From Acephala macrosclerotiorum (Eukaryota; Ascomycota; Leotiomycetes; Helotiales; Mollisiaceae): a DNA stretch of 64,000 bases. This document shows, one piece after another, positions 37,662 through 50,399 of the stretch. Positions within the stretch are counted from its first letter, which is position 1; every line of letters starts with the position of its first letter. The position numbers and the translations under genes were made by a program. The notes below the pieces were generated by a model. The model saw nothing but the letters and a program-made list of their open reading frames with translations, was not told where the DNA came from and did not search any database. Location of the stretch: contig MU119405.1 of assembly GCA_014904845.1 (NCBI GenBank), positions 37,515 to 101,514 on the forward strand, in the 5' to 3' direction.

Positions 37662-37667
37662 TGGTGA

Positions 37668-38338
37668 TAACTATCCTGGACGAATACGAAGGCATTTTGA
37701 AAGCCAAAGTAATATCTACACCTTGAGTTAGTTGATCCGTGATCTTGAAAGAAAGGCACCGCGATGAGATGGAGAGCCGAGCGGTGTAGAGCGAAAGGAT
37801 GGGAAAGCAAGAGGAGTAGAATTCATAGGAAGCCTTCCACCACGCTTTTGCTTCGGACTAATCAAAACGTGCGACAGGCCCTGATCGGGTTTTGAACTGC
37901 ATTTTTCAGAGTTTTGAGTGCCTCAGGCAATGGCTTGATGTGGAGGTTTTGATATGTTACCTATTTTAAACAAAGTTGAAAAAAGTACTCAGTTTGTTGG
38001 CCGGGCTTGCAGGACATGGATCCCTGCAGAAATCACCACGGCCAAGTGACATCTGACTGCCTCACTTGAGAGATTTCTCCTCGCTCTAAATTACTCGAAA
38101 AAGAGATTTGCAGCAAGCCTCAAGGAAATACCAAGGCTATTGGTCTAGCCTATCAATTTAACTTGTGCCCACCTGATCGTCGCAGACATCAAAGCCGTGA
38201 TATATAACCCCCCCCGGTCCCCCCATCCCTCCCCCCGAGTGTCCGTTTAAAAAGTTTCCCGAGAATTGATTTGCCTAAGTCACGTGGCTAACCACGCAAG
38301 AGTTCAAGAATGACACTCTCAACCAAGATAGGACGGAC
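37668..38338. other. Intergenic, no gene recognised
   Basis: Near-normal composition. It contains a C-rich run (CCCCCCCGGTCCCCCCATCC at 38207) shortly upstream of the Gly-rich gene, which may be promoter-associated. No frame of note; the minus-strand frame at 37253-37810 is the complement of the repeat and fragment. Confidence 0.5.
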
Positions 38339-38869
38339 ATGGCTGAGCTAAGAGCTCCTGAATTGGTAATATATCGCTACTCCAATGAACCTCCAAGCCG
38401 ATTATTGTTACCTTACAGCTTAACTCTGCAACAGTGAGGACTAATATTTCAATAGGAGGAAGCCTTGACCCGACCAAGGGACGGCAGCCTGCCTTCACCG
38501 AACGCAGGTTCTCCTCACGTCCATGGTACTTCAGATCATAAGGATGATGCAGGGGCTCCTCATACTTTTGACACACGGGCTCATCATACTTCCGGCACAT
38601 GGGCTCCTCCTACTTCCAACACATGGGCTAGAGGTGGGTCTGGTCAGGGTGGTAAAGCTACTAATGGTGTGGCCCAGGGCGGTATAGGTATGGGCGGTAG
38701 ATATGAAAGTGGTAAGACAGTCGGTGGTGGTGGTTTTGGTGGTGATGCCTTTGGAGATTTATCCCAATCTGGTCGCGGAATGGGTGGTTTTGCTTCTGGT
38801 CCACAGGCTGAAGCTGGTCACGGTTATAGTGGTACTACCTATGGACCTAATAATTTTGGTAGCAATTAA
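38339..38869 (+). CDS. Small Gly-rich low-complexity protein, unknown function
   Basis: The 405-base open frame ending at 38869 has no ATG near its start. A proper model appears with a short first exon 38339-38365 (MAELRAPEL) and an intron 38366-38455 (GTAATA donor, CTAAT branch site, AATAG acceptor) joining in phase to 38456-38869: 146 residues. Residues about 40-68 hold three 8-residue repeats (APHTFDTR, AHHTSGTW, APPTSNTW; 24 bp each in DNA). The rest is Gly-rich (GGVAQ-like, MGGRYESG, VGGGGFGG) and ends NNFGSN. There is no signal peptide or membrane helix. The bias recalls RNA-binding or aggregation-prone low-complexity proteins, but no motif is diagnostic. It lies 0.7 kb after the NLR fragment and at the edge of AT-rich DNA. 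Confidence 0.5.
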
Positions 38870-39634
38870 TTAATTAATTAATTAAATTATATAAAATCTG
38901 GCAAAGTTAACCGTTATATAAGTTTAATAAAGTAATATAAATAATTTTTTTTAAAATATAAATTATATATATTTATTAATAATATAAAATTTATTAAATT
39001 ATTAATTAAATTTTATTATTAAGAATTTAATACTAGTATTTTAATATACAAAGCATATACTAATTAAAGGTTTTAAAAATATTAAAGCGTTAAAAAATTT
39101 GTATATTTTATTTTTTTTACTATTTTTCTCACTTCTCGCGGTAGCCCAACAACTTCTCTCAAGCTATTAATAGTTTTCCAGAAGTATAAGTCTTTTAAGT
39201 AATATATGCCCCCAACGCAGCGACATTTTAAATACGAGACCGTCCTCGCTTCATGTAGATCTCGAAGCTCACGCTCTCTCTCTCTCCAAGTCGTTGTGGC
39301 ACGATGCCGAGGGAAAAGGTAGCTATTAGCCATCCGGCTCACAGCAAACCAAGACTGAATAAAGCTGGGGTTTCTCCGTGCTAGAGTCTAGACGGCAAGA
39401 CTCGATGAAGTTGGGTCATCGACAAGTGGGAAGTGGAAAGCAAGGGATGAAGGATCTCAAGAAGTATGTAGAAGCGCGAGAGTCTAAAAGTGAAAGCAAG
39501 CTGCTGAGACTTTTACTTCTCAATCTCTCGCATATCGCATCCTGATCCATTGTGAATCAAATTTGAGGTCGTTCGTAGCCTAGGTTTCCATATCATCAGC
39601 AACTCAGTCGTATTCTCAATATCAGCCAACCAAA
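38870..39634. other. Short AT-rich stretch and 3' flank of the CorA-like gene
   Basis: 38.87-39.11 kb is AT-rich like the RIP blocks, beginning with a TTAATTAATTAATTAATTAA run right after the Gly-rich stop codon. 39.11-39.63 kb has normal composition and overlapping minus-strand frames, probably the 3' UTR of the neighbouring gene. Confidence 0.5.
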
Positions 39635-41225
39635 TCATCGTGAATGCGAGAGCGGTCCCTTGCATGAACGCTGCCATGAGGCCCAACAAGCCACTGTCAA
39701 TGCAGTCACAGGAATTGCCACTACCCAATAGATCCAGAACTTCTCCGACACAGTCCAATGCTGCGGCTCCGTACTACTCCCAGGAGAAAAGTTGAAGAAA
39801 CTTGTACTGAACAATGCCTTGAATAGATTAGCAAGCGTTGGGATGGGATTGAGGGAGGGACGAACGCAAATGAAAGTCCCAGGTAAGAACGCCAGGCCCA
39901 ATACGGAAATCGTCTTCATGGCTGCACTGTCAACCTGAGTAGCTTCTCCGATCTGCACAGCAATACGGCTATCGTGTTGAGCAACGGTGTTGAAGGCCTG
40001 TGCTATTATCAACACAAAATTTCAAGTGTGAAAAAGGGAGCCTACCAAGTTGGTTTCATTTCGGAGTCTTTCCTCAAGAGCCTTAGATCTCAATTGAAGG
40101 CATTTGAGCAATGTAACTTGCGACCGGAAGCCTCTTCTTGTTTGCTTAGATAATATTATTGAGCTTAGGGGAAGTGATGCATTCTCCTCGAAGAATATTT
40201 CGTGCTCTTGAATAAGGCTGGCTATGGTTTCAATTGCCATAGCTAGAGTTTCGGAAGAGTGGATTGTGTGTCTTGCAAGCTCATGCATCATAATATAATT
40301 TGGCTGTGGATCTTGCGGTGGTGTACGGTTCTGATCAAGAGCTTAATGTCCATCCTTCTCTATTTGGATAGTATTAATACCTTTTCTAGATCTCGAATAA
40401 GATCTCTCCAGGACCACAGTGCCGCATCGTAAAGCGCAGCGATTTTCTCAATCAATAAAGTGTGAAATGAGAAGGGATCGTCTAGATTTAACAATCCTAG
40501 ATTTGACAGTGAGTGTTGAAGGGAAGGCGGGAGGCCGAAGCAAAGAACGACAAAGCTTTTCGATGGGGTCCACATGGTGTAGAAACCCATTCTATGCCAT
40601 ACGTAAGGAAGGCAGACATTGCTAGCATTATTCAGAGCTGAGGCTGGCTTGATGGGTTCTTTAACTAGAAATCTGAAGTTTGAACCTAATTATTTAGTAT
40701 CCATAGGCACGGCGGGACTAATACTTACTAAAAGTCTTCAATTCTCCATTAATATCTCTTATGTCTTGACAACTAAAAAATCCACTGGCCTCGTGCGCAA
40801 TAGAGCTCCAGAAGGTAACTGGGATCTTGAACTGGTCGCAGAGTTTCTCATATACCGTTAATCTAGCAAGCTTTGTCACTTCCGGTAAGAAGCTGCTCAA
40901 TGTTAGAAGAAGCTCTCTGCTCCAGAACCCCACCTTGACACTTACACAACTAGTATTTCGGGCCATGGTTGTTGCTATATGTATGTAAGAATTAGGAAAT
41001 TGGACAAATGTGAGATGTATACCTCCTCGCACAATCCATCAACCGAGATCTTTCCCGTGATCCAATTGCCGTTACCTGCTCGATGTCAGAAAATTCGCTC
41101 CAATCTCTAGGCATCAATTCCACACATCGCCGGAAGAAATCGTAATTTAGATCAGGATTCAGATCGACGTTGCTTTGTCTTGAGGACGTAAGGCTGTTGC
41201 CTTGGTGACCAAGGTTAGGCGGCAT
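39635..41225 (-). CDS. CorA-like membrane protein of the fungal Mg2+-transporter-like family
   Basis: Six exons (41225-41023, 40949-40729, 40685-40381, 40330-40046, 39997-39866, 39817-39635) keep frame and give 442 residues. The last intron (GTTCGT...GCTAATCTATTCAAG) is 48 nt and contains no stop, so a naive frame reads through it; removing it restores the family pattern FLPGTFICALFSTSFFNF. The C-terminal region has AFNTVAQHDSR, DSAAMKTISVLGLAF and two membrane helices (about 367-390 and 409-427, FWIYWVVAIPVTALTVACW), the CorA-like layout. The bacterial CorA GMN signature is absent, as in most of these fungal relatives, so Mg2+ transport is not assured. Residues 1-330 form the soluble domain. 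Exon 1-2 and 2-3 junctions rest on frame and splice signals and are less certain than the rest. Confidence 0.72.
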
Positions 41226-41291
41226 AACTTCGAAGTCTCGAAGTTTAAATCCTGGTGGGGTCTGGTTCTTGTACCCGCTGGTAGTGGATGG

Positions 41292-41553
41292 TGTTACACA
41301 CCTAACTTTGTTTTACAACCACATAAGATTGATTGATTTATTCGTTCTCGGTTCTAGCGGGCTACCGTAGGACTACTATACTAGTACTACCTAGCTTGGC
41401 GCCAATTGCCGAAGCGCGCTGTTGGAAAACTGTGTGTGTAGTGAAGGATGATTCATTCTGTGAGGCTACGGCATAAGAGTTAAGCTCGATAGACTACGCT
41501 AAGCCGGATTAGATCGCATTAGCTGACCGCTGACCTTTGACTTTCACGTAACA
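41292..41553. repeat. LTR-like segment (TGTTAC...GTAACA), possibly solo
   Basis: A 262-bp stretch begins TGTTACACACC and ends CACGTAACA, the inverted hexamer ends common in fungal LTRs. It sits just upstream of the CorA-like gene and right before AT-rich block 2. No matching 5-bp target duplication is seen (GATGG and AAGTC). It could be one LTR of an element now lost in the AT-rich DNA, or a chance match. Confidence 0.35.
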
Positions 41554-41599
41554 AAGTCTCTCTCTCCCCTTTAAAGATTTCTCACGCTTTCGTAAGACC

Positions 41600-43725
41600 A
41601 AGAAATTCTGTAATATTTTTTTTTCTCGTTAAACAATTTCGTAATTATATATTATTTCTTTAAAAAAATTATATTATAAAATTTTTTTTTTTTTTAAATT
41701 TTTAATTAAATTTTTATTATTTTATTAATAGTTTTCGTATTTTTTTTTATATTAATTCGTTAACGAAATTTTAAAGAAATTAAAAAAATAATAATTAAAA
41801 GTACGAAAATTATTAATATTAAATAAATTTAATATTTATATAAAATAATCGAATTTATTATATTTTAAAAATAAAAATATTAATTTTACGAATTAATATA
41901 TATATTTAATAAAATTTTATTTACAAAAATAAACGTTAAATAAAAAAATTATTTATGATTTTAATTTTATTAATATTATTTTTAAAAAAAAATCGTTTAA
42001 ATAAATTTTTTTTTAATAAAATTTAATATTATAAAAAAATGTATTATTAATAAAATTATAATAAATAAAAATATTATAAAACGATTAAATTATTTTTTTC
42101 GAAATTAATTTAAAAATAATATAATATTAAAATAAATATTAAAAATTAATTTAATTATATTAAAAATTTTAAATAATTATATTATAAAATAAATATATAT
42201 AAAATTTAATTTATTTATATTTTTAATAATAAATTTTTTAATATATTTTAATATTTTTAAATTAAAATATTTTTTGTATTATAAATTTTATTAATTTTTT
42301 ATATTTTAAAAATAATAAAATTATATTTTCGAATTTTTATTAATTATTTTAATTAAATTTTCGATTTTAATAAATATTTTTTTTAAATTTTAATATTTAT
42401 TAAATTAATTTAAATTATTATTTTTCGATTTTATTATTATTTTTTATCGACGTTTATTATATTTATATTAAATAATTTTTATTTTTATTTCAATTTAATA
42501 AAAATATTAAAAATCGATAAAAAACGTAAAATATTCGAATTAATTATTATATAATTTATTATAATAATTATAATAATTTGCGAATAAATTTTTTAAATTT
42601 TTTTTATTTTTTTTTTTTAAAATATCGAATTTATTATTATTAAATATTATTACGTTTAATTTTTAAAAATAATTAAATTAATAATAAAAAATGAATTTTA
42701 TTAAATTTTTAAAAAATAAATATTATTTAATTTTAAATTATTTAATAAAATAAAACAATTTATTTATATTATTTTTAATATAATTAAATTTCTTTTTTTT
42801 ACAAATTATAATAAAAAATTATAATTTTTAATATTAATTTTATTAATTAAATTTGTATTTTCAAATATTAAAAATTTTATTATTAAATCGTTTATAAATT
42901 TTAATAAATTTATTAATATATCGTTTATAATTTTAATTAAATAAATTTTATAATTTAATTTTCGAATTATTTTAATTTTAATTTATTATATTTATTTTAT
43001 TATTTATAAAATTTTATAATAAAAATTAAATATTCGAATTTATTTTTAATTTATTAAACGAATAAATATAAAAAAATTTTAAATTAAAAAAAAATTTATT
43101 TTAATTTAATTTAATAAATAATCGTTTAATAAGAAATTTAAAATTAAATTAATAATTTTTTTTAAATTTTTTTTTAATAAATAATATAATATTTTTTATA
43201 TTAAAAATTTTTTTATTAATTAATTATATATTATTATTATTTTTAATATATAAAAATTAAAAAATTAATATATTAATTTTAAATAAAAAAAAATTAATAA
43301 AATATTTAAAATATTTATTTTATATTTATAATTAAAAACGAATTTATTTTTATTATTTAAAAAAAAAAAAAATATTAAAATCGTTATTATTAAATATTAT
43401 ATATTATTTTTAAAAAATAAAATATATAATAAAATAAAATAATTTTAAAATTAAAAATTATTATAAAATTATTATAATTATTAAAAATATAAACGTAATA
43501 AAAAAAGAATTAAAATAAATAAATTATAAATAAACGAAATAATATTAATAAATAAAATAAATATATATATAAATTCGAATTAAAAATTTTATTATACGAA
43601 TTTTATATTTTTAAATAAATTCGTTTATATTGTTAAATAATTCGATTTTATATTATTAATTTTATTATTATATCGAATATATTTTTTATTTATAATTTTT
43701 TTAAAATTTTAAAATTTTTAATTAT
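41600..43725. other. AT-rich RIP DNA without legible genes
   Basis: Roughly one base in ten is G or C, nearly all as CpG. No frame or terminal repeats recognised. Confidence 0.6.
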
Positions 43726-43909
43726 TATTATTAATAATAAATTAAAAACGAAATAAATAAATAAATTAAATAATTTATTAATTAATTATAAATTATAAAT
43801 TTAATAAACGTACAAAAATTAAAAAATATAATTTTAACTTTAGTACAAACGACGCTAGTCCTAATTCGGCTTAGTGTCTCACGTGACTATTAAACTAATA
43901 TTATACTTA
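43726..43909. repeat. 184-bp terminal repeat, left copy (mutated)
   Basis: Matches 49602-49785 along its length; differences are mostly C/T or G/A, with A or T here. Confidence 0.75.
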
Positions 43910-46900
43910 TATTAATAATTTTTTTTTATTATAATTTATCAATATATAAAATTTTTTAATATTTTAATATAAAAATTATATAATTAAACTTTAAAAATAA
44001 CGCTAATAAATTAGTACTATTTTCGAAGTTTATTAAAAATTATAAACGTCGAAATTAAAATAATTTTTTTTTTTTTAATTTTATAAATTAAATAATTATA
44101 AAATTTAAAATATAATATAAAAAAATTTCTTTTTTTAATTTTTTTTTAATAAATTCTTTTTTTAGTTTTCTATACTATTTTTATTAAATTTTTTTTTAAT
44201 TTTTTTTATTCGAATTTTAAAATAATTCGTATTTAAAAACTTTTTTAAAATTTTATTAAATATTAATTTTATTATAATATTTATTAAATTATTTTAATCG
44301 TTAATTTATTAAATTTTTTATAATTTTTTATATTTATACGATTAATAAAAAATTATAATATTAATTATAAAACGCTTTTTTTTAATCGTTTTTAATTTGA
44401 TTAAATAATTATTAAATAATTATATTAATAATAAATTTGATTACGATTATTATATCGATTTTTTTTATTATATTATATATTTTAAAAATTAAACGTTTTT
44501 AATAATACGTTTACTTTTAATAGAATTGTAATAAATAAATAAAAATTTAATTTCGAATTTTTTATCGTTTAATTGATATTTATTTATTAGAATAATTTTA
44601 TATTCAATTTAAAAACTAAAATTTTTATTATTTACAAATAAATTATCGATAAAAACGAAAAATTTTATCGTATACAAATCGAAAATAATATATTTAAATT
44701 CTCGATTTAAATTTTTAATTTACTATTTCAATTTTTTATTTAATATAATAATTTTTTTTTCGTTGAATTTTAATATTAAATAATAATAAATAAATCAAAA
44801 ATTGTTTCAAATTAACAAATTATAATAATATAAATTTTTTTAATTCGTTATTTTTAATATTTAATTTGAAAATTAAATAATTTAATATTTACTAATTTAA
44901 TTTTCTTGTTTTAATTTTTTTGTTGTAATTAAATTGTATTTTTAAATTGAATTAAAACGTATTTATTGAAAATCAATAATATTTTTAAATTGAATTAAAA
45001 TGTATTTATTGAAAATCAATAATATTTTTAATATTAAAACTTTTTTAAATTTAATTAAAAATTTAATTCTATTGAATTCGTTTTTTTTTAAAATAAATTT
45101 TTTTTTTTTTTATTAATATAAACGTATTATTGATTTGTATTTTAATAATATTAAAAATTTTTTTAATAATCGTAATTAAAAAATAAAAATCGTATATTAA
45201 TATAATTATAAATAGTTTTTTTTTATAGTATTTATAATATGTAATTTATTAATATATTTTTATTTTTATAATTTTATATAAAAATTTCAAAATAATTATA
45301 ATCGTATTTAATAAATATAAATAACGAATTTTTTTTCGATAAACGTATTAATATAAATCGTTAAAAATTTGTCGTAAATTGAATATAAATTTGAGTAATA
45401 TTACGAAATTACATTTTGATTTTTTTACTTAGAAATTAAACCAAAGAAAATATTAGTATTATAATTAATCGTTGATTAATTCTTTAGATTATTAAAAATT
45501 GCGTAAAAATAATTTCTTTTTTCGTCGTTATATTTTTAAATTATTAATCTCGATTTCTCGTAAGAAGTATTAATAATTTTTCTTTTGATCTTATTAATTA
45601 ATCTCGAATTAAAAATTCGAATTTCAATATATTTAATAAAATCGTATTAAACGAAATTAAAAAAAATTTTTACAATCAAATTATCGATTTTTTTCTTTTA
45701 AAATACTTTGAATAATTATTTAAAAATTGTAATTATATTTTTTTTTTATAGTTTTAACGATAGTTTTATATTGCTTTTTTTTTTATTTATTATAAAAATT
45801 ATAAAGATTTTAGTTTTTTCGACGATAATAGTAAAAAATTAATCGTTAAAATTTTTATAATCTTTTTCGTCGTTTTTAATAAAATTATAACGTTTATTTT
45901 ATTTAGATTTTTTATTATATATATTTTTGTTTTATAATTCTTTTAAACGTTTTTAATTACGTTTTTTAATTAGTTTTTAATTTAATTTATTCGATTAAAA
46001 AAATAAAAAATAATAAATTTTTTTTTTGTATAATAAAATTTAACGATCGTTAAACGAAAATTAATCGATTTATAAAATATATTAATTGTATATATTTTTT
46101 TATTAATTATTAATAATTTATATAGTTTTTTTTATTCGTTTTTTTTACGTTAAACGCGTACTTCGAATAAAATTAATAAATCTAATATAAATTTTATATT
46201 TGAATCGTTTTTTATTGTAAACGCGTCGTTGATTTAACGTTAAACGTATAAACGATATATTTTTTTTAGTAATTACTCGAATTATTTCAATTTTTTTAAT
46301 AATTAATAATAACGACGTATTATTATTAGTTATTCTAAAGTAGATTTTAAAAATTAATAATGTAAATACAATATTATTCAATTTTATTAAATTGTTAATA
46401 GTTTTAATTATTATTTATAGAATTATATTTCTATCGATTTATTTTTCGATTAATTTGTCGTAAATAATCTCGTAAATTCAACGTAATAAAATATAATATT
46501 TTTCTATTTTTTTTTATATTATTATAAGTTTTAATAAATATTTTTTTGATTTTAATTATTATTATTTTAATGTTTTATTGAAACTCTATAAAATTTTTTT
46601 TTTTTCAACGTTATAAACAATATAATTTAATAATTTTTAATACGTATTAATTTAATAAATACGTAATATATTTTATATTATTTTTATAAATATATTTTTT
46701 ATAAATTTAACAATTTAAAATACTATAATCGTATTTATTATTTGTAATATTAATTTTTTATTTAAATATAAAATATTAATAATAATTGAATAATTAAATT
46801 TGTAGTTATTTTATAAAATAAATTTAAAATTTTCAAATAATTATTTATATATTTAATAATAATAATAATATTTAATAAAATAATAAATATATTTAATATA

Positions 46901-49601
46901 TATATTATAATTAATTTATTGAAATTTTTTTTACAAAACGTTGTATTAATAAGTAATTAAAACGTTTATATAATTAATATAATTCGATATTAATAAAATA
47001 ATTTTAAATTAAACTTTTTTTCGATTAATATAATAATATTTATAAATAGTTTTATTTTTTTATAATAAAAACGATTTTATTTCTTTAAATTAAAACGTTT
47101 TTAAAATTATTGAATTTTATATTTATAATGTTTATATTTTAAATATAGAATAATAAAAAAATTTATAAAAATAATATAAAAAATAATAATATTTAATAAT
47201 ATATCGATTTAAATAGTTTTTTGCGATAAAATAATATTTTTATTAAAACGAATTTTATAAGTTTCGATCGTAAAAATATTTAATTAAATATTAGTATTAA
47301 GTTTTCGAAATACTATAAATTCCGATTAATTAGTAATTGATATTTCGACGTTTTTATTGTTTGATATAATCTTTTGAAAATTTTTTAAAAAGTATTAATT
47401 TTTAAAAATAAAAAATAAATATTGATTCGATTTGAATAATTCGAATTATAATTATAAAATATTGAATATATTTTTTCTTGTAATAATATAATAAATAGAT
47501 TAATTATTTAAAATAATTATTATTTACATATTATTAATTTTTATTCTCGTTTTTTATTTTTATATTTATTAGTAATTAATTTATTTTTACTATTTAAATA
47601 TTTTTCGATAAATTTTTTATTTTCTCGATTTTAACGAGAAAATTTTAATAGTAAATTATTATAATATTTCGATTTATTGTATATTAAATTTATTATTGAA
47701 ATTTCGTATATATTTATTATTACTTTTTATTATATATTTTATAGATTAATATTTCGATTTACTATAAATATAATACTTTTTCTAATATAATTTTTATAAT
47801 ATTTATTTCGAAAATTTTCTCGATTTTAATATTTTTTTCGATTTTATTTTCGATCGCGTTTTTTTTCTCGTTTTCTATATGTACAATCGATTTAATTTTA
47901 ATCGAACTCGTTTTTTTATTTTAAAAATAAAATTCAAATTATATTATTATATTTTACGTAATTACATTGTAATATTTATTATTAATCGTAATTTAATATA
48001 AACGTTTTCAAAAATATTAACGAATTTATAAAAAATAAAATTGCATTTTTTAATATTTCAATAAACGTTAATAATTTAATTTTACAAACTATATTTTTTT
48101 TAATATTTTAATAATAAATTAAATTGAATTTTTTGAAATTAATCGAAAAATAATTGTAAATAATTTAATTTAAATTTTATTAAATTTTTTTTTTATAAAA
48201 ATATATATAATTAATAATTTTTTTTAATTTCAAAATAAATTTTTATTATTATTATTAATATAATAAAATCAAAATTTCTTTTTATTAATTTATTAAAATA
48301 AAATATATTTATATGTTTTATAAAATTAATAAAAAATATTTTATCGTATTAATTTTAAAATAATTCAATTTTATTATAATAATTATAAAAAATTAACAAT
48401 TTGCAATTAAAAATATTATATAATTTTTTATATAATTTTTTATTATTAATATAAATTTTTATTAAATTTATAAATAATTTAATAAAAATATTTTATAAAT
48501 TATTATATATATTGAATTATTATTAAAAAAATTATTAATAAATAAATTGAGTATTTTATATTATATTAAACAAATTCGTATTTATAAAAAAAATTATAAT
48601 AAAAAAAAATAAAATAAATTTGTATTTATAAAAAAAATCACAATAAAAAAAATATAAAAAGTAATTATAGAAATAATTATCGTCGTAAAAAAAAAATTTG
48701 TATCATTAATTGAAATCGAAAAAATAATTATATTTTGAATATTAATTATTAATATTAAAATATTTTAATTTATTAATTTAATTAATTAATTTTATTGAGA
48801 AAAAAATTTTTTATTTTTTAATTAATTAATAATTTTTTTTGTATTTATTTATAAAACTCTTTTTATTAATAATAATTTTATATATTAAACGTAAAATTTA
48901 TTATATACATTTTTCAAAGTTCTCTAAAAAATACTTTTATAAATTACAATTCGAATATTTTTTTTTTTTATATATTTTAAATCGATAAAAAATGTATTTA
49001 TTCAATATTTTTTTATTAAAATTTTTATTATTCGTAAAATCGAAATTTTTTTTTATTTATTTTTATTATAAACGAATTTAATTTTAAATAAATTTATTAT
49101 TTTAAAAAATAATTATACAATAAATAATAAAAAAATTGAAAATTTTAATTCGAATTCAAATAAATATTATTATTAATATTTATATATTTTTAATTAAATA
49201 ATAAATAAAATCGTAAAAAAATTTTATTAATATTGTTTTTAATATAATTTCAAATAAATTAATATAAATTTAAAATTATTTTTATATTTTTTTATTCGTT
49301 TTTTGTAAACGTTATTATTTTGCGTAGTAAATATAAATTTAAAAAATAAATATAAGTTTAAAATCGTTTTAATATTATTTTTTTTAAATTTTTAATAATT
49401 TTAATATTTTTAACGTGTTTTTACAAAAAAAATCTTATAAATTTTTATTTTTTTGAAAATATATTAATTATTTTAAAGGCATTCTATAATAAATTCAATA
49501 AAATTTTTATTTTATTATAATTAGTTTTTTTTAAATAAATTTTTATTATTTCGTGATTAATTAAACAATTATTAATTAGTATTAATATTACTAGAAATAT
49601 T

Positions 49602-49785
49602 TATTACTAATAATAAATTAAAAACGAAATAAATAAATAAATTGAATAATTTATTAATTAATTATAAATTGTAAATCTAATAAGCGCGCAAAAGTTGAAA
49701 AATATAATCTCAACTTTAGCGCAAGCGGCGCTAGTCCCGATCTGGCCTAGTACCGCACGTGACTACTAAACTAATATTGTATCCA
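49602..49785. repeat. 184-bp terminal repeat, right copy (less mutated)
   Basis: Retains GC-rich stretches such as GCGCAAGCGGCGCTAGTCCC that have decayed in the left copy. Confidence 0.75.
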
Positions 49786-50399
49786 TAGAAACTTTTATAA
49801 ATTATTATCGAAAAACGTATTATAAAAACGTTTATTATAAATATTCAATTAAACGTTTAATTAAACGTTTATTAAAAATATTTATTTTTCGAAAACGTTT
49901 ATTCGTTTTTATATTCGTTTTTATTATTTAATATTATTAAAACGTTTATATTATTTATAAAACTATTTATAAAATTAATTATTTTTTATTTTTCGAAATA
50001 ATATTTAAAAAAAAAATATAAAATTTATTAATTAATATAAAAAATAAAAATTTAAATAAAATAATAATTAATATATTTATTATATTTAATAATAAATACT
50101 ATAAATAAAATAAATATACGAATTATATTATATAAAAATATTTCAAAAATATTTTTAATTTTTATTTAAAAATTATAAAATATATTATACGAACGAAAAA
50201 TATAATTATTAAAAAATAAAAAATAAAATTATAAAAATATTTGAAAAAATTATTATAAATAAAAAAAATACTATAAATAAATTAAAAAAATAATAATAAA
50301 TTAATTAATATATAAAAATAAATTTTATATTTATTTTTATAATTATAATATTTTTAAATTTTAAATATTTCGAATATTCAATTTTACGAAATTCGAATT

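Larger units (their letters stand above)
43726..49785. mobile_element. RIP-mutated LTR-type retroelement with 184-bp terminal repeats
   Basis: Direct repeats of exactly 184 bp at 43726-43909 and 49602-49785 begin TATTATTAATAATAAATT or TATTACTAATAATAAATT and end ATACTTA or GTATCCA; the second is much less mutated and supports original TG...CA ends. The spacing (6.06 kb overall) and direct orientation fit an LTR retrotransposon. The only sizeable frame (46145-46381 minus; contains QRRVYNKKRFKYK) is not identifiable. No domain fixes the superfamily or direction, and no 5-bp target duplication is seen. It could instead be two solo LTRs bracketing other DNA. Confidence 0.55.

Noticed and set aside
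37253..37810. 185-codon minus-strand frame with Ala/Leu/Pro repeats
   Set aside because: It is the complement of the phosphorylase fragment and the 15-bp repeats; its regularity comes from those repeats, and it has no domain.
39513..39758. Minus-strand frame as an alternative C-terminus of the CorA-like protein
   Set aside because: It is in another frame; the family's second membrane helix and the stop at 39635 are in the chosen frame.
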